Positions 27,730-38,805 of a stretch of DNA of 64,000 bases are shown here, piece by piece. Within the stretch, counting starts at the first letter, position 1. Every line of letters starts with the position of its first letter. The DNA is taken from contig JAPNVD010000007.1 in assembly GCA_026627305.1 (NCBI GenBank), forward strand, positions 24,578-88,577. Direction: 5' to 3'. A model generated the notes under the pieces. It did no database searches. It saw only the letters and a program-made list of their open reading frames with translations, and was not told the DNA's origin. Source of the DNA: Sulfolobaceae archaeon. GTDB taxonomy: Archaea > Thermoproteota > Thermoprotei_A > Sulfolobales > Sulfolobaceae. Position numbers and translations under genes: made by a program.

Positions 27730-28604
27730 CTCTTTTTCTTCTCCCTGCCAAATACTACATCCTTAGCCTTCTTCTCCAACTGCTTATCTAGATCCTCATA
27801 GAACCAGTAGTTTATTACCTCGTATTGCTCTTGTCTACTCATCATTTTATCCATTAAACTAGCCTGAGTTCCCTCCTTCAATAGAACTTCTAAAGCCTCC
27901 TTCATAGCCTTTGCAGCAACCCTGAATATGGTCACAGGAAATATCACGTATTTGTAACCTAACTCCCTGAACTCCGATGCCTTAATTAGTGGCGTTTTTC
28001 CGAACTCCGTCATGTTAGCCAATAGGGGTGCTTTAACTTCTTTAGCAAAAGTGGCGAACTCTTCCTTGCTCTCGAGAGCTTCTGGAAATATGATGTCAGC
28101 CCCGGCTTCTACGTATAGTTTTGCCCTTTCTATAGCGTCATTTAACCCATTAACTCCTCTAGCATCAGTCCTAGCTACTATTAACATGTCTCTTCTAGCC
28201 TCTAACGCAGCTTTTATTTTAGCTATCATGTCGTATGGTTCAACAACCATCTTACCGCTAAGATGACCACACTTCTTAGGTAATACCTGATCTTCTATTT
28301 GTATAGCATTAGCACCTGCAGCTTCAAGAACTTTTACAGCTCTATATACGTTTATAGCTTCACCGAAACCTGTGTCTGCATCAACTATTATTGGAAGATC
28401 AGTCACAGCCCTTATCTTTCTCACCATGTCTGCTATCTCATCTAAAGTTATTACTCCAAGGTCTGGAAGTCCATAAGATGAAGTTAAAGCTGCCCCTGAT
28501 AGATAAAGGGCTTTAAAGCCCACCTTTTGTGCTAATAGAGCTGTAAAGGGGCTAAATACTCCTGGAATTATTAAAAAATCAGCTTTTCGTAAGACTTCTG
28601 ACAA
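27726..28604 (-). CDS. prpB: isocitrate lyase/PEP mutase family, probable 2-methylisocitrate lyase
   Basis: A 292-residue TIM-barrel lyase. The loop KKCGHLSGK near residue 113 carries the catalytic Cys, and DADTGFGEAINV near residue 80 binds the metal. It would split 2-methylisocitrate into pyruvate and succinate when propionate is consumed. Two starts compete: GTG at 28610, directly abutting GGTGA, and TTG at 28604, six bases after GGTGA (28611-28615). The spacing favours TTG. The 5' end lies inside the prpD gene, so the two are one transcriptional unit. Confidence 0.85.
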   Translation of the reverse strand: MSEVLRKADFLIIPGVFSPFTALLAQKVGFKALYLSGAALTSSYGLPDLGVITLDEIADMVRKIRAVTDLPIIVDADTGFGEAINVYRAVKVLEAAGANAIQIEDQVLPKKCGHLSGKMVVEPYDMIAKIKAALEARRDMLIVARTDARGVNGLNDAIERAKLYVEAGADIIFPEALESKEEFATFAKEVKAPLLANMTEFGKTPLIKASEFRELGYKYVIFPVTIFRVAAKAMKEALEVLLKEGTQASLMDKMMSRQEQYEVINYWFYEDLDKQLEKKAKDVVFGREKKKS

Positions 28605-29886
28605 GTTCACTCACCTTCACGTTTTCTAAGTCCCATAGCAATTTAAGTTCTTCTCGCTTACCGTTTAATCTCAGGAACTTCTCTTCAACCTCTTCATCTG
28701 ACATAGGGTTAGCTGAATGCCCCCTAGGAACTCTCACCTCATTAGTATAAACGCCTTTAGTTGTGTAAACTGTAAGCTTTATCGGTAACTCATTAGGGTA
28801 GACTTTAGTATATTCGGGAACTTCCTCTATCACAATCTTTTTCATCAGATCAACAACCTTCGGGTCTGTAAGGTTATCGTAAGCGTCAAGCCACAGGTCT
28901 TTATGGATAAGAGTATAGGCAATTATATACGGTAAACTATGATCTGCAGTTTCCTTAGTTGTAGGCTTCCATTTGTCCTCAGTATCAGCTAGAATCGTCT
29001 TTGCAGCCTCATATGTCTCCACTACCACTTTAGTTATCTCACCCTCATAATTGATGCTCTTAGCGACATCAACAGCAGCTTGCGCATGGTATTCTACTGG
29101 ATATTTCTTTATATAGGTTCTCAAGATGCTATTGGGAGATCCTAAATTATCAAAAACCTTTAAGTCCATATCCTTAGCTATCAAGCTCATAAAACCGAAC
29201 TTGCCTATAAAGGGAGTTTTAGGTCCTGTTATCCCAGCCATAGCTAGTAATGCTGAAAATACAGCATTTCTTGAAGCCTCAGCAGCAGCACCAGCTTTCC
29301 ACATAGACAGTTCTCCCACCCTTGTCTCCCTTAACGCTACATGAGGAACTATGGATAATGAAATAGCGTTTCTTGCCTTCTCCTCATCCAAATTCAACAG
29401 TTTAGCTAAGGCTGCAGCAGTTGCGACTTCAAGAAAGTTAACATGGTCAAAACCCTTATGTCTTAATGATGTAGAATCGCATAACCTTACGCCTACTTCA
29501 TAACCTATAGCAGTAGCTAAGATTAAGTCTTTACCAGATTTATCAAACAGAGATCCTACTGCTAGTAAAGCCCCAAACATATCACTAGGATGTAAAGGTT
29601 CTTTGGATAGGTAAGTATCATTGAAATCGAGGTATCTTATCATGAACGTATTATAAAAGGCTGAAAAATCAGGGGATGTCCTATAACCATCAATAGTTAA
29701 GGAATTTCCAGGAAAGTTAGATAAAAGAGTCCTGGATAGCTGAATAGGGGGAGCATTGAGTGCTCCCCTAGCTACGGCTATAGAATCTATTAGCCTCCTC
29801 TTAACCTCCCTTATAACCTTATCGTTTAAATCGTCATAAGAGATGTGCTGAAGATACGATGCTATAATTTGTGCAGGATCTTCCAT
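28579..29886 (-). CDS. prpD: MmgE/PrpD family, probable 2-methylcitrate dehydratase
   Basis: A 435-residue protein with the MmgE/PrpD fold. Family blocks include RRLIDSIAVARGAL, LDFNDTYLSKEPLHPSDM (the substrate His/Asp region), GYEVGVRLCD and KYPVEYHAQAAVD. It would dehydrate 2-methylcitrate in the methylcitrate cycle, next to the lyase gene it overlaps. No methylcitrate synthase is seen beside them. MmgE/PrpD proteins also act on cis-aconitate, so the exact substrate rests on the neighbour. Confidence 0.85.
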   Translation of the reverse strand: MEDPAQIIASYLQHISYDDLNDKVIREVKRRLIDSIAVARGALNAPPIQLSRTLLSNFPGNSLTIDGYRTSPDFSAFYNTFMIRYLDFNDTYLSKEPLHPSDMFGALLAVGSLFDKSGKDLILATAIGYEVGVRLCDSTSLRHKGFDHVNFLEVATAAALAKLLNLDEEKARNAISLSIVPHVALRETRVGELSMWKAGAAAEASRNAVFSALLAMAGITGPKTPFIGKFGFMSLIAKDMDLKVFDNLGSPNSILRTYIKKYPVEYHAQAAVDVAKSINYEGEITKVVVETYEAAKTILADTEDKWKPTTKETADHSLPYIIAYTLIHKDLWLDAYDNLTDPKVVDLMKKIVIEEVPEYTKVYPNELPIKLTVYTTKGVYTNEVRVPRGHSANPMSDEEVEEKFLRLNGKREELKLLWDLENVKVSELVRSLTKS

Positions 29887-29959
29887 GTATAATTTCTAAA
29901 TTTTCCAAAGAATATAAGTGTAGCTAAGAAGATATAGGAAAGAAAAACAGATGAAAAAT

Positions 29960-30889
29960 TTATTGAAGGAACTCTGGTGGAACTTGCTTTAGGTTGTTCT
30001 TTACAGCTTCTACACTCTTCATAAATAGTTCTTTCTGTGTTGGGTTGAGGTTAAGCTCGATTACTTTTTCAACACCGTTCTTACCTAATACTACTGGCAC
30101 CTCAACAAACACATCTTTAACTCCGTACTCTCCATCTAAATAAACGCTAGCTTCTATGACCTCTTTCCTATCCCTCTTTATAGCCTCGACCATTTTTAAC
30201 AGTCCTGCAGCAGGTCCCCAATTACTGCTGAATCCTCTCAAATTAATTATTTCTGCACCAGCACCTATAGTCTGTTTAACTACCTGCTCATATTGTTCTT
30301 TAGTTAAGAACTCGGTAAGAGGCTTTCCATAAACATACGATAGCTCAGGCACAGGATACATGTTCTCACCATGCTGCCCTAATACAACTGGAACTATTGA
30401 TGTCGGAGAGATGTTAACTAGTAGAGATGAATAGTAAGCTAACCTTGAGGAGTCTAAAATCCCACTAAACCCTATCACTCTATTTCTTGGGAACTTAAGT
30501 TTTTTATACAGTACCGTAACCATTGCATCTAATGGATTCGTAGTTATTATTACGATAGAGTCTGGTGCATACTTCTTTATCTGCTCCGCTACATCTGCAA
30601 CAATTTTTGCGTTCTGTGCCGCTAATTGTTCTCTTGTCATCCCTGGTTTTCTCGCTAAACCAGCAGTAACGATGACTATATCACTACCCTGCATATCAGC
30701 GTAATCGTTACTACCCTTAACTCTAGTTCCTAATCCTAATATTGCAGCAGCATGGTTCAAATCAACTGCCTCTCCTTGTGGCAAGCCTTTAATAACATCG
30801 ATTAATGTAATCTGTGTATCTACTTCATGTAATAATAGAGCGAATGCGGTTGTTGCACCTACTCTTCCAGAACCTACGATCGTTATCAT
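29960..30889 (-). CDS. mdh: malate dehydrogenase (LDH/MDH superfamily)
   Basis: A 309-residue NAD(P)-dependent dehydrogenase of the tetrameric LDH-like malate dehydrogenase type. The nucleotide loop is VGSGRVGATTA, the substrate Arg lies in ARKPGMTREQL near residue 80, the catalytic His in GQHGENMYP near residue 170, and TNPLDAM follows the family. The Arg in the mobile loop marks malate over lactate specificity. It interconverts malate and oxaloacetate in the citric acid cycle. It is monocistronic, between prpD and tRNA-Arg. Confidence 0.9.
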   Translation of the reverse strand: MITIVGSGRVGATTAFALLLHEVDTQITLIDVIKGLPQGEAVDLNHAAAILGLGTRVKGSNDYADMQGSDIVIVTAGLARKPGMTREQLAAQNAKIVADVAEQIKKYAPDSIVIITTNPLDAMVTVLYKKLKFPRNRVIGFSGILDSSRLAYYSSLLVNISPTSIVPVVLGQHGENMYPVPELSYVYGKPLTEFLTKEQYEQVVKQTIGAGAEIINLRGFSSNWGPAAGLLKMVEAIKRDRKEVIEASVYLDGEYGVKDVFVEVPVVLGKNGVEKVIELNLNPTQKELFMKSVEAVKNNLKQVPPEFLQ

Positions 30890-31020
30890 ATGGGTCGCAA
30901 ATTTTTTATCTACATGAAAGTATAAAAGATTTTTCTATAAGATCAAAAATATTATTTGAAAATAATTCAAAGTATAAATAAAACTATTATTTTAATTTGT
31001 GGGACTGTTTGTTGAGGGAG

Positions 31021-31096
<76 letters not shown>

Positions 31097-31120
31097 AGTA
31101 AAAACTTACAAAATAGAAAC

Positions 31121-31753
31121 TTATATCTTTTCCGACCAGGGTCCCACGTTTATTTCGAGACCGCTATACGATACCAAAAGCCCTAAAACGTCGAAAACTG
31201 CATAGGCGTTATAAAGAATTACAAAATCGTTTGAAGCCACTATTTCCTTAGAAATTATCACCTGTTTATCTGCTTTTTTAACTGTTCTAACGTTAAGCCC
31301 CTTATTTCTCAGGATTTCAGCAAGTTCTCCACTCTTACTAATTTGTGAATCTAAAACTATCTGAAATGAAATCCCTAGATTCTCTAAAAACTCGGATACG
31401 ACTAATAAGGCATCGTAAACTTCATCAGATAACTTCCTCTTTCCTAAACCTAAATCCCTTATAAAACCGTCATCGCAGATGAAGACTTCGTCATCATAAA
31501 CTATAGATAAAAACGTTATACCTATATTATAGCCGTCTATTATGATACTCTTAGGCAAATGCTTTACGACCTTGGATTTAACAGCCTTGATCTCATCGTC
31601 TGAGTGAACACAGCGATACAAGAGCATCTTTTCCTTTACGCTTAAATTATACCTACTAGTTATCGCCTCTAATGCGACTTTCCTTGAATAACCCCTATTC
31701 AAAAAATACTTATAATCCTTATACGCCTCCGCTAATTCTCTTCTTAACTCCAT
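31121..31753 (-). CDS. DUF434-type protein downstream of alaS
   Basis: A 210-residue protein of the archaeal DUF434/COG2454 kind. The N-terminal helices ([22 protein letters not shown]) and the segment [11 protein letters not shown] with conserved Asp, then [17 protein letters not shown] and [16 protein letters not shown], look like a PIN/Rossmann-type nucleotide-binding fold with clustered acidic residues. A nuclease activity is conceivable but not shown. It overlaps the end of alaS by 35 bases, so it is translated from the same message. No function is assigned. Confidence 0.72.
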   Translation of the reverse strand: MELRRELAEAYKDYKYFLNRGYSRKVALEAITSRYNLSVKEKMLLYRCVHSDDEIKAVKSKVVKHLPKSIIIDGYNIGITFLSIVYDDEVFICDDGFIRDLGLGKRKLSDEVYDALLVVSEFLENLGISFQIVLDSQISKSGELAEILRNKGLNVRTVKKADKQVIISKEIVASNDFVILYNAYAVFDVLGLLVSYSGLEINVGPWSEKI

Positions 31754-34436
31754 TTAATATGTCCTCCATGTTCACATTAGAGAAAACCCATGTACCGAAC
31801 GTTCCCTTACCTCCTCCTTTACCACCAATACTCTTCATAACATCGTTAAATATACTGATGTCAACGTCTTTTGAGGAGCCTAAGAGCAATTTTTTATTAT
31901 TTACTAATGCAACAGCTATAGTCTTCTCCTTGGCAGTTAACCTTCTTATGACCTCTTTTAGAGCGTCTTCGTCAAAGAAGTTATCTATTGAATATATCAT
32001 GTAACCATTTATACTAATCTGCTTAGCTTGAGAAGTAATGTTTTCTATTACATATCTCTTGTAATTATTGAGACTTTCCTTTAGGCTTTCATATTCTTCC
32101 ATTAGTTTCTTCATCCTATCTTGCAGCTGCTTAGGTGAGGTACCTATTATAGCTGATACATCACTTACCTGAGCTTCTAGAGTTCTAGCATAATCTACAA
32201 TAGCAGGACCAGCGACAAATTCTAACCTAATTACTCCATCTTGAATCTTCTCGACATTAATTATTTTAATAGCCCCTATCTCGTTAGTGTTCTTTAAATG
32301 AGTGCCACCACAGCTCTCTACATCCCAGTCCTTTATTTCCAAAATCCTTATATCCTTTCCTTCAGGTACACCTCCTTCATAAATCGAGACGCCAAACTTC
32401 ATCTCCGCCTCCATTCTATCCATTATAATAGCCCTAACAGGCCTTCCATCACTTATGACATGATTTGCCAAATCCTCTAATTTCTTAATCTCCTCATCTG
32501 TTAACATCTTATAATGTGTTATATCCAATCTCGCTTTTTCTGGAGTCTTCTCAGCCCCTGCCTGCCATACATGTTCCCCAAGTAACCTCTTCGCAGCTTG
32601 AAGTAGAACATGGGTTCCTGTATGGTGTCTCATTAGCCTATATCTTCTGTCCCAATCTATTATTCCCCTTACTTCTGTCCCTTTCTCTATTTCTACATCC
32701 GTATTTAATATGTGTACAACAACGTCGCCCACTTTTTGTGTATCAATCACCTTTATTTCTTGACCATTAGGGAGTATAATTTTGCCTGTATCACCTAGTT
32801 GACCTCCCCCTTCTGGATAGAAGGCAGTCTTATCTAGAACTAAGAAGTTATCTTTGCTGTACAAAACGCTAGCTGTAAATTCTCTAAGATAAGAATCTTC
32901 ATAATATAGCTTTCTTGTTGGCTGTAAAGAGCTGATGTCTTTAACTATTTCTTCAGGTACCTTTAACCTTTTTGTAGGCTTTATGGGTGCAGTTTGATGT
33001 CTCTTAGCTACTAGGGAATAAAAGTGCTCAGGAACATTAATTTGGGGTTTACCTTGTCTTTTTAATTCTTCGTTTATTAAATCTGGTGGAATACCATAGC
33101 TGTCATAGATTTGAACTAAATCTTCTGTGGTTGGATTCTTTTTCCTCAACACTATTGATACAACTGAAGGTAACTTAGAGAGGAGCTCAGAGAACCTCTC
33201 CTGCTCTAGATCTACTACTTCTATGATATAATCTTTATTTTTGATCAACTGCGGAAAGTCTTCTCCCCAATAGTCTATTTGATATTTAATTAGTTCGCTC
33301 AACTTGATGTCGGAACCCAATAATTTGAGAACCCTTAAAGCCCTCCTGATTAACAGTCTACCTAGATATCCCTCTCCTGAATTGGATGGAACCAAACCAT
33401 CAGCTAGCATCAGTGAAATAGTTTTTGTATGATCTAACACTTGAAATACTCTACTAGCTCTTGTGAGCTCTCCATCTACATAATCTATATCATTTATGCC
33501 TAGAGCCTTAGCTACTGCTATTCTATGGGATTTTATTGTTTCAGGCTTATCAGGATCGATCTTCCCAGCTAGCCTAGATGCTACCTTTAATAATTCAGGG
33601 TCGACTTTTGCGACACCTATCTTATCGAAGAAAGTATCTACTAAATTCCCATAGATTGCATGAAAAGCTGTTGGAGTCCTCTGCGTAAACCAAGCTATTC
33701 TTTCAACTCCATATCCAGTATCAACTATCTTTAACTTTAGTGGAACATAGGAACCATCTGAAGAGATTGAGTATTGCATGAAGACTAGAGTAGCTAGTTC
33801 TAGACCCCCAACAGTGACCTCAAAAGAAGGGCCCGCGTTTCCTCCACCTTCCCACCAACTTTCCTTAAAGTTTAGCTGATCCTCGGGTATTCCTATTTCC
33901 TTAGTGAAGAACTCCTTAGCGTATTCTACAGTTTCATCTTTCCAATATATATGTTGCTCAGGATAGTTGAAAGCGTGATGAGCAGCCATCTCAAAGGTTG
34001 TTAAATGTCTGCCAAATGTAACACCAACGTTATCTACATCTTCTAATCTTATACAAGGCTGTGATAAAACAAGTGGATTAGCTGGAGGCTTTACTATACC
34101 GCTAGTAACGTGAGGTTGAAAATCAACTATACTAGCAATCGTTAAATAAAGATCCTCCCTCCATCTAGCTAAAACAGGTTTAGGTTTAATAATTGTATGT
34201 CCTTTTCTCTCGAAGAATTTCAAGAACTTATTTCTGGCTTCTCTAACCGTTAATGGCTGTGTCTTAATATCCAAATCAAAGAAGTAATAATCTGTACAGG
34301 GTATATCTGCACATAGCTCTCTATTGGGATCCTTAGTCCAGAAGGGTGTACTACAAGATTTACAGATGTGTCTTATATACTTGTTATCTGTGAAAAATTT
34401 TAATCTATACTCATTCTCATTTGCCTTAAATTCCAA
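31719..34436 (-). CDS. alaS: alanyl-tRNA synthetase
   Basis: A 905-residue archaeal AlaRS that charges tRNA-Ala and edits Ser and Gly errors. It begins with the archaeal extension carrying [10 protein letters not shown] and CADIPC. The class II core spans [21 protein letters not shown] and later [13 protein letters not shown]. The editing domain contains [13 protein letters not shown] and SCGGTH, the zinc ligands. The last 150 residues hold a coiled C-Ala segment. The gene follows L12 at 80 bases in the leftward cluster. Confidence 0.95.
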   Translation of the reverse strand: MEFKANENEYRLKFFTDNKYIRHICKSCSTPFWTKDPNRELCADIPCTDYYFFDLDIKTQPLTVREARNKFLKFFERKGHTIIKPKPVLARWREDLYLTIASIVDFQPHVTSGIVKPPANPLVLSQPCIRLEDVDNVGVTFGRHLTTFEMAAHHAFNYPEQHIYWKDETVEYAKEFFTKEIGIPEDQLNFKESWWEGGGNAGPSFEVTVGGLELATLVFMQYSISSDGSYVPLKLKIVDTGYGVERIAWFTQRTPTAFHAIYGNLVDTFFDKIGVAKVDPELLKVASRLAGKIDPDKPETIKSHRIAVAKALGINDIDYVDGELTRASRVFQVLDHTKTISLMLADGLVPSNSGEGYLGRLLIRRALRVLKLLGSDIKLSELIKYQIDYWGEDFPQLIKNKDYIIEVVDLEQERFSELLSKLPSVVSIVLRKKNPTTEDLVQIYDSYGIPPDLINEELKRQGKPQINVPEHFYSLVAKRHQTAPIKPTKRLKVPEEIVKDISSLQPTRKLYYEDSYLREFTASVLYSKDNFLVLDKTAFYPEGGGQLGDTGKIILPNGQEIKVIDTQKVGDVVVHILNTDVEIEKGTEVRGIIDWDRRYRLMRHHTGTHVLLQAAKRLLGEHVWQAGAEKTPEKARLDITHYKMLTDEEIKKLEDLANHVISDGRPVRAIIMDRMEAEMKFGVSIYEGGVPEGKDIRILEIKDWDVESCGGTHLKNTNEIGAIKIINVEKIQDGVIRLEFVAGPAIVDYARTLEAQVSDVSAIIGTSPKQLQDRMKKLMEEYESLKESLNNYKRYVIENITSQAKQISINGYMIYSIDNFFDEDALKEVIRRLTAKEKTIAVALVNNKKLLLGSSKDVDISIFNDVMKSIGGKGGGKGTFGTWVFSNVNMEDILNGVKKRISGGV

Positions 34437-34516
34437 TTCAAATCAATCTAAAAACACACAAGCCACTTAAAATTGTTTTTGTAAAAAAAGTAGAACTTTT
34501 TCCTGATGAAATGTAT

Positions 34517-34834
34517 TTAACCAAAGAGTGACGCGAGGCTTCCAGCGATTTCCTCTTCGCTTGGCTTCTTCTCCTCCTCTTCTTTCTTCTCCTCCTTCTT
34601 AGCCTCCTGCTGTGGCTGAGCCTGCTGTTGTGCTGCTGGGGCTGCTGCTACAGGTAATGCAGCCGCGTTCTTTAGAACCTCATCAATGTTAACCTCCTTT
34701 AGAGCTGCGACAACTGCCTTTAACCTAACCTCATCTACTGTAATTCCTGCAGCTGTTAACACGTTCTTTAGGCTATCTTCAGTTATGTCTTTCTTGGCAC
34801 TGTGCAATAAAAGACTTGCATATATATACTCCAT
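34517..34834 (-). CDS. rpl12: ribosomal stalk protein L12 (P1)
   Basis: A 105-residue acidic stalk protein that dimerises and binds L10, recruiting translation factors. The N-terminal helical domain starts [22 protein letters not shown], then an Ala-rich hinge ([11 protein letters not shown]), a Gln/Pro stretch, a charged [12 protein letters not shown] linker and the terminal ASLFG factor-binding tail. Its hinge and tail DNA repeats exactly in the L10 gene. Confidence 0.95.
   Translation of the reverse strand: MEYIYASLLLHSAKKDITEDSLKNVLTAAGITVDEVRLKAVVAALKEVNIDEVLKNAAALPVAAAPAAQQQAQPQQEAKKEEKKEEEEKKPSEEEIAGSLASLFG
34551..34630. repeat. 80-bp perfect direct repeat, copy 1 (L12 tail)
   Basis: This stretch is identical, base for base, to 34919-34998 in the L10 gene; the flanking bases differ on both sides. 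It encodes the Gln-rich hinge and the [16 protein letters not shown] linker. Confidence 0.95.
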
Positions 34835-34884
34835 ATCTTATCACTTTTCTCAATTTAAATCAATGATATATAAACCTTTCCTTT

Positions 34885-35892
34885 TTAACCGAAGAGTGAT
34901 GATATACTCGAACCTACATCCTCTTCGCTTGGCTTCTTCTCCTCCTCTTCTTTCTTCTCCTCCTTCTTAGCCTCCTGCTGTGGCTGAGCCTGCTGTTGAG
35001 TTTGCTGAGAAGGAACTTGAACTCCTAAATCGACCTTACCCTGAATCGCAGAGGCTATAGCATAAGCTTGTGCTACAGCTTTTGCGATTACACTCTGTGC
35101 AGTTTCTGGTGTTATATAGCCAATTTCTGTAGCTAATGCAATAGCGTTTCTAAATGCTTTTTGAACGTTAAGGCTTAGGGCTTCAGGCAAAGGTAATACT
35201 GCACCCACGGCTAAGCTAAAGGAGTTCTTATATGCCTCACCGATCTCCTGCTCGTATTCCTTAAGGTTCACTACTAGTTGTGAAGCGTCAACCACTATGC
35301 CGCTAAAGAACGCAGCCTTTAGTTTCAACTTTACAGATACTGGCATTATGCCAAGCTTTTGAAGTATTGGTAATGCCTCAACGGGTATAGGATCTCCAGG
35401 TTTAGCTATTACAGTATCCTTTACTACAACTACCTTACCGTCCTGAACTCTAGTTTGAACTTTTAACTTTCCAAAAACGCTAAGTATAGGACCAGCAGGC
35501 ATCCCTGTATCTCCTGCAGGAATTACAACTTCCTCCTCAGCTTTATCACCTGGAATTGCATATCTCTTTAGCTTAAACTTGTCAAGTGCTAAAACAATGC
35601 TGAACGGATTCTCATTAGTAAATATGAAAACGTTAGAACCGGTCAAGTATTTCTCTAGTGGTTTAGGATCGATACCAGCGTTCTTTAACGCTATCTTAAA
35701 TAGTGTATTCTTAGTTACTCTCATCTCAGCTATATCCCTTAACCTCTTCCTGATCTCATGTAGTTTATCAGCAGGAAAACCCTCCACACTTGCAATTAGA
35801 AATGCGGAAGAGGACTTTAATTTATTAGTTAGATATTCGACCTCTTGTACTTTCTTTTTAGGGATCGTCTTAGCTCTAGCTAATACTGCCAT
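34885..35892 (-). CDS. rplP0: ribosomal protein L10 (P0)
   Basis: A 335-residue stalk base protein that binds 23S rRNA and anchors L12 dimers. The N-terminal rRNA-binding domain includes [33 protein letters not shown]. The middle contains the archaeal insertion with [17 protein letters not shown]-terminal helices bind L12, followed by an acidic tail ending SSISSLFG, nearly the same as that of L12. It lies between L1 and L12 in the conserved order. Confidence 0.95.
   Translation of the reverse strand: MAVLARAKTIPKKKVQEVEYLTNKLKSSSAFLIASVEGFPADKLHEIRKRLRDIAEMRVTKNTLFKIALKNAGIDPKPLEKYLTGSNVFIFTNENPFSIVLALDKFKLKRYAIPGDKAEEEVVIPAGDTGMPAGPILSVFGKLKVQTRVQDGKVVVVKDTVIAKPGDPIPVEALPILQKLGIMPVSVKLKLKAAFFSGIVVDASQLVVNLKEYEQEIGEAYKNSFSLAVGAVLPLPEALSLNVQKAFRNAIALATEIGYITPETAQSVIAKAVAQAYAIASAIQGKVDLGVQVPSQQTQQQAQPQQEAKKEEKKEEEEKKPSEEDVGSSISSLFG
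34919..34998. repeat. 80-bp perfect direct repeat, copy 2 (L10 tail)
   Basis: Exact second copy of 34551-34630, 368 bases away in the same orientation and reading frame. Confidence 0.95.
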
Positions 35893-35900
35893 ATCCTATA

Positions 35901-36566
35901 TCACCTTAACTCTACTTTTACAATCTTCCCCATAGTAGTCTTAGTATATATACTTTTTACAAGTGAAGGATTTCTGATCTTATTTTCAATGGCATTTAAA
36001 ACAGCTAATGCGTTTTCTGCTAGATCTTCAGGCTTCATATCCTCAGTTCCTATCCACACTTGCGTATGCGGCTGATCCTTATTCTTAACCACTGTAGACC
36101 TCTTAAATCTAGCTACGTATTCTGCCACATCTCCAGATGAAGGTAAAGGTAGTGGAAACTTTCCTCTGGGCCCTAGAGCAGGACCCAATATCCTTCCAGC
36201 TAGAGCCATCGATTCCTGTGCTATGAGGAACCAATCGTTATTTTTAGCTAGCTTCTTTACAGCCCTCTTATTTCCTTGTAATTTTTGAAGTTCTTCCCTA
36301 GTCAATATCACGTTGGGAGAGACTTTTTTCACTTCTTCTAACTGTTGTAATGTAGGGACAACAAGAACCATTCTTTCCTTAGTAGGTTTCTTAGGTAATG
36401 GAACAACTTCTCTAAGTTTTAGCTCTCCTTTCTTTATATCTACACCTGTAAACGTAACTATTAATTCAACACTTTGTAAGAAGTTCCTCTTTACATTATA
36501 TTCCGGTGAAAGCGCCTTTTCTATAGCCTTTACAAGATTATCTTTCTCAACTATCATTTCACTCAC
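35901..36566 (-). CDS. rpl1: ribosomal protein L1
   Basis: A 221-residue two-domain protein of the L1 stalk near the ribosomal exit site. It carries the family blocks [39 protein letters not shown] and [19 protein letters not shown]. Archaeal L1 can repress its own message, though I do not identify an operator here. It overlaps L11 by 8 bases. Confidence 0.95.
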   Translation of the reverse strand: MSEMIVEKDNLVKAIEKALSPEYNVKRNFLQSVELIVTFTGVDIKKGELKLREVVPLPKKPTKERMVLVVPTLQQLEEVKKVSPNVILTREELQKLQGNKRAVKKLAKNNDWFLIAQESMALAGRILGPALGPRGKFPLPLPSSGDVAEYVARFKRSTVVKNKDQPHTQVWIGTEDMKPEDLAENALAVLNAIENKIRNPSLVKSIYTKTTMGKIVKVELR

Positions 36567-37074
36567 CCTTTACTTGGTTCCACTTTTCTTCATATTTTTT
36601 AAATAACTCGTCATATTTTCCTTCTTCTATTTCCTTTATAATTTCTTTTCCATCCTTTCCTTCTATAGTTAGACCAATAGCTTTAGCTGTACCAACAATG
36701 CTTTTTACTGCACTTTTTAGGGTTTTTGCAGTCATTGAAGGCTTTTTCATAATAGCAACATCAATTATTTGCTCTATACTTATGTTACCTATCTTCTTAT
36801 GTGCTGGATCACCAGAAGGTCCTTCAGCATTAACAGCCTTTAGAAGTAATGCGGTAGTTGTAGGTATACCTACCTTGATGCTATAGCTCTTAGTATCAGT
36901 ATCTACTTCTATTGTAACAGGTACACTCATACCTTTAAACTGGGCAGTGGCTTCATTAATTTTCTTTACAACTTCTCCTACGTTTAATCCTAATTGGGAT
37001 AAGGTTGGGGCTAAGGGGGGACCTGGCTTAACGTTCCCTCCCTCAACCATTACCTTTATTGACTTCGTGGGCAT
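36559..37074 (-). CDS. rpl11: ribosomal protein L11
   Basis: A 171-residue protein of the GTPase-associated centre. The N-terminal [22 protein letters not shown] is the proline-rich L11 switch region, and the C-terminal domain ([21 protein letters not shown]) binds 23S rRNA. A C-terminal charged extension ([12 protein letters not shown]) is common in archaea. It follows NusG after 4 bases. Confidence 0.95.
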   Translation of the reverse strand: MPTKSIKVMVEGGNVKPGPPLAPTLSQLGLNVGEVVKKINEATAQFKGMSVPVTIEVDTDTKSYSIKVGIPTTTALLLKAVNAEGPSGDPAHKKIGNISIEQIIDVAIMKKPSMTAKTLKSAVKSIVGTAKAIGLTIEGKDGKEIIKEIEEGKYDELFKKYEEKWNQVKGE

Positions 37075-37078
37075 AATC

Positions 37079-37537
37079 TTACACCTTCTTAACTGGCCTG
37101 ACCTGATCCAAAGACATTGTTACTGGAATAGGGAAATTAGATTCAAGAATATTTAAGACTACCTCACCTTTAGCCTCTTCGACTCTAACGACTTTTCCTT
37201 GCATACCTCTAAATGGTCCCGAAATAACTTCAACAAAGTCTCCCACTTTGATAACTGGAGCTACAGCCTTCTTCGATATCATCTTCTCTAAATCCTCACG
37301 TGTAACTAATCCAGGTGCCACACCCCTAGCATGTCTCAACCCCGATATTATAAACTTCACGATGTGAGAACCAGTAGCCTCAACTATAACATAACCTTTC
37401 ATGTTTGGTGGAACAATAATAGAAAATATTTCATTTATGTTGTTATCTCTAACCCTCTCCTCTATCATCAAAGCGACGTTCACTTCCTGACCTCCAGTAA
37501 CCTTTACGGCATAGTAATTTCTGATTTGGCTCTCCAT
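37079..37537 (-). CDS. spt5: transcription elongation factor Spt5/NusG
   Basis: A 152-residue factor with an NGN domain ([46 protein letters not shown]) and a C-terminal KOW domain ([22 protein letters not shown]). It binds the RNA polymerase clamp with Spt4. The start was set at the ATG at 37537, giving MESQIRNYY; the upstream ATG adds only four residues. It is embedded between SecE and L11 as in other archaea. Confidence 0.93.
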   Translation of the reverse strand: MESQIRNYYAVKVTGGQEVNVALMIEERVRDNNINEIFSIIVPPNMKGYVIVEATGSHIVKFIISGLRHARGVAPGLVTREDLEKMISKKAVAPVIKVGDFVEVISGPFRGMQGKVVRVEEAKGEVVLNILESNFPIPVTMSLDQVRPVKKV

Positions 37538-37552
37538 GATAACCACCATATT

Positions 37553-37735
37553 TTATATATGCAATAATACTATTAGCAACTGTATAATATATGCGAATAA
37601 ACCAACTAGTACAAGCACTAGGATAGTTACCCTTGTACTCAATTTAAAAGTATTTTTATCGGGTTTCCTCGATACTGATATTATTCTGTTCCAATCCTCT
37701 CGCAATCTTGAAAGCCTTTTTAATATACTACTCAT
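37553..37735 (-). CDS. secE: preprotein translocase subunit SecE
   Basis: A 60-residue subunit of the SecYE-beta channel. A basic amphipathic helix (LKRLSRLREDWNRIISVSRKP) precedes one membrane helix (VTILVLVLVGLFAYIIQLLIVLL). Size, single helix and position between FtsY and NusG all match archaeal SecE. Confidence 0.92.
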   Translation of the reverse strand: MSSILKRLSRLREDWNRIISVSRKPDKNTFKLSTRVTILVLVLVGLFAYIIQLLIVLLHI

Positions 37736-37788
37736 CAGTTAAACTCTATTTTAGTAAATTAATAAATTAACTCCAAAGTAGCTACACA

Positions 37789-38790
37789 TCAAAGAAGGTT
37801 GTTTACGTACCAATTAGGATCGAACTTCACAAGCTTATCATACTCTTGACCAACACCTACAAATATAATTGGTTTTGAGAATTCATAAGAGACGGTTAAT
37901 ATTACACCGCCTTTTACATCCGCATCAGCCTTTGTAATTACAATAGCATCGAAGCCTACAGAACTCTCGAAATATCTAGCCTGCTCCAATGCATCATTAC
38001 CTGTCAGTGCGTCAAGTACTAAAATTTTTAAATTAGGTTTAGCCACTCTAATTATTTTCCTTAATTCGTCAACTAAGTTAGCATCCGTATGCATTCTACC
38101 TGCAGTGTCTATCAAGACAACATCTATCATTTTTTTCTTAGCTAAAGAAATAGCATCATAAGCCACAGATGCTGGATCTCCACCGTATTTACCTCTTACA
38201 ATTGGAACCTCTAATTTTTGTGCATGAATGCTAAGCTGTTCTTGGGCTGCAGCCCTAAACGTATCTGCAGCGGCTATAACAACTGAAAAACCGCTATTCT
38301 TAAGCATATAGGCTATCTTAGCTATTGTAGTTGTTTTACCAACACCATTAATTCCGAAAAAGGCAATAACATATGGTCTTTGAGATTTCTTTATGTTTTC
38401 CAACAAATCGAAAGTTCCAATTTTACTAAATTGCTCATTTAACGATTTTTTTAAAGTATCCCTTACTAACTCCTTTATATCTTCGCTTCTCCTTACTTTC
38501 TTTCCTATAAGTTCCTTTTTTAGCTCGTCTAATATCCTTTGCGTTACTTCATAACTGACATCACTTTCCAATAACTCCATTCTAAGTTCGTCAATAAGAT
38601 CATTAATATCATCCTCTTTGATAGTTTTGTATCTGAAAACGTCAAATATACCTTTCCCTCCACCTTGTTCTTGTCTACTCTCTTTTTGCTGACTCAATTC
38701 AACTTGTGCTGGCTTCTCTTCTTTGGATTCTTCTTTCGACTCCTCTCTACTACTTATCTTATCTACAAAGTTTGAAAACGCTCTCTTCAA
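37789..38790 (-). CDS. ftsY: signal recognition particle receptor FtsY
   Basis: A 333-residue SRP receptor GTPase. A short charged N-terminal A region (EESKEESKEEK) leads to the N domain (DELRMELLESDVSYEV) and G domain, with P-loop GINGVGKTT, DTFRAAAQEQL, DTAGRMHTD and TKADADVKGG. It docks SRP-ribosome complexes at the membrane. Its place next to SecE groups secretion with translation. Confidence 0.95.
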   Translation of the reverse strand: MKRAFSNFVDKISSREESKEESKEEKPAQVELSQQKESRQEQGGGKGIFDVFRYKTIKEDDINDLIDELRMELLESDVSYEVTQRILDELKKELIGKKVRRSEDIKELVRDTLKKSLNEQFSKIGTFDLLENIKKSQRPYVIAFFGINGVGKTTTIAKIAYMLKNSGFSVVIAAADTFRAAAQEQLSIHAQKLEVPIVRGKYGGDPASVAYDAISLAKKKMIDVVLIDTAGRMHTDANLVDELRKIIRVAKPNLKILVLDALTGNDALEQARYFESSVGFDAIVITKADADVKGGVILTVSYEFSKPIIFVGVGQEYDKLVKFDPNWYVNNLL

Positions 38791-38805
38791 TCTATCAAAA
38801 CGTTA

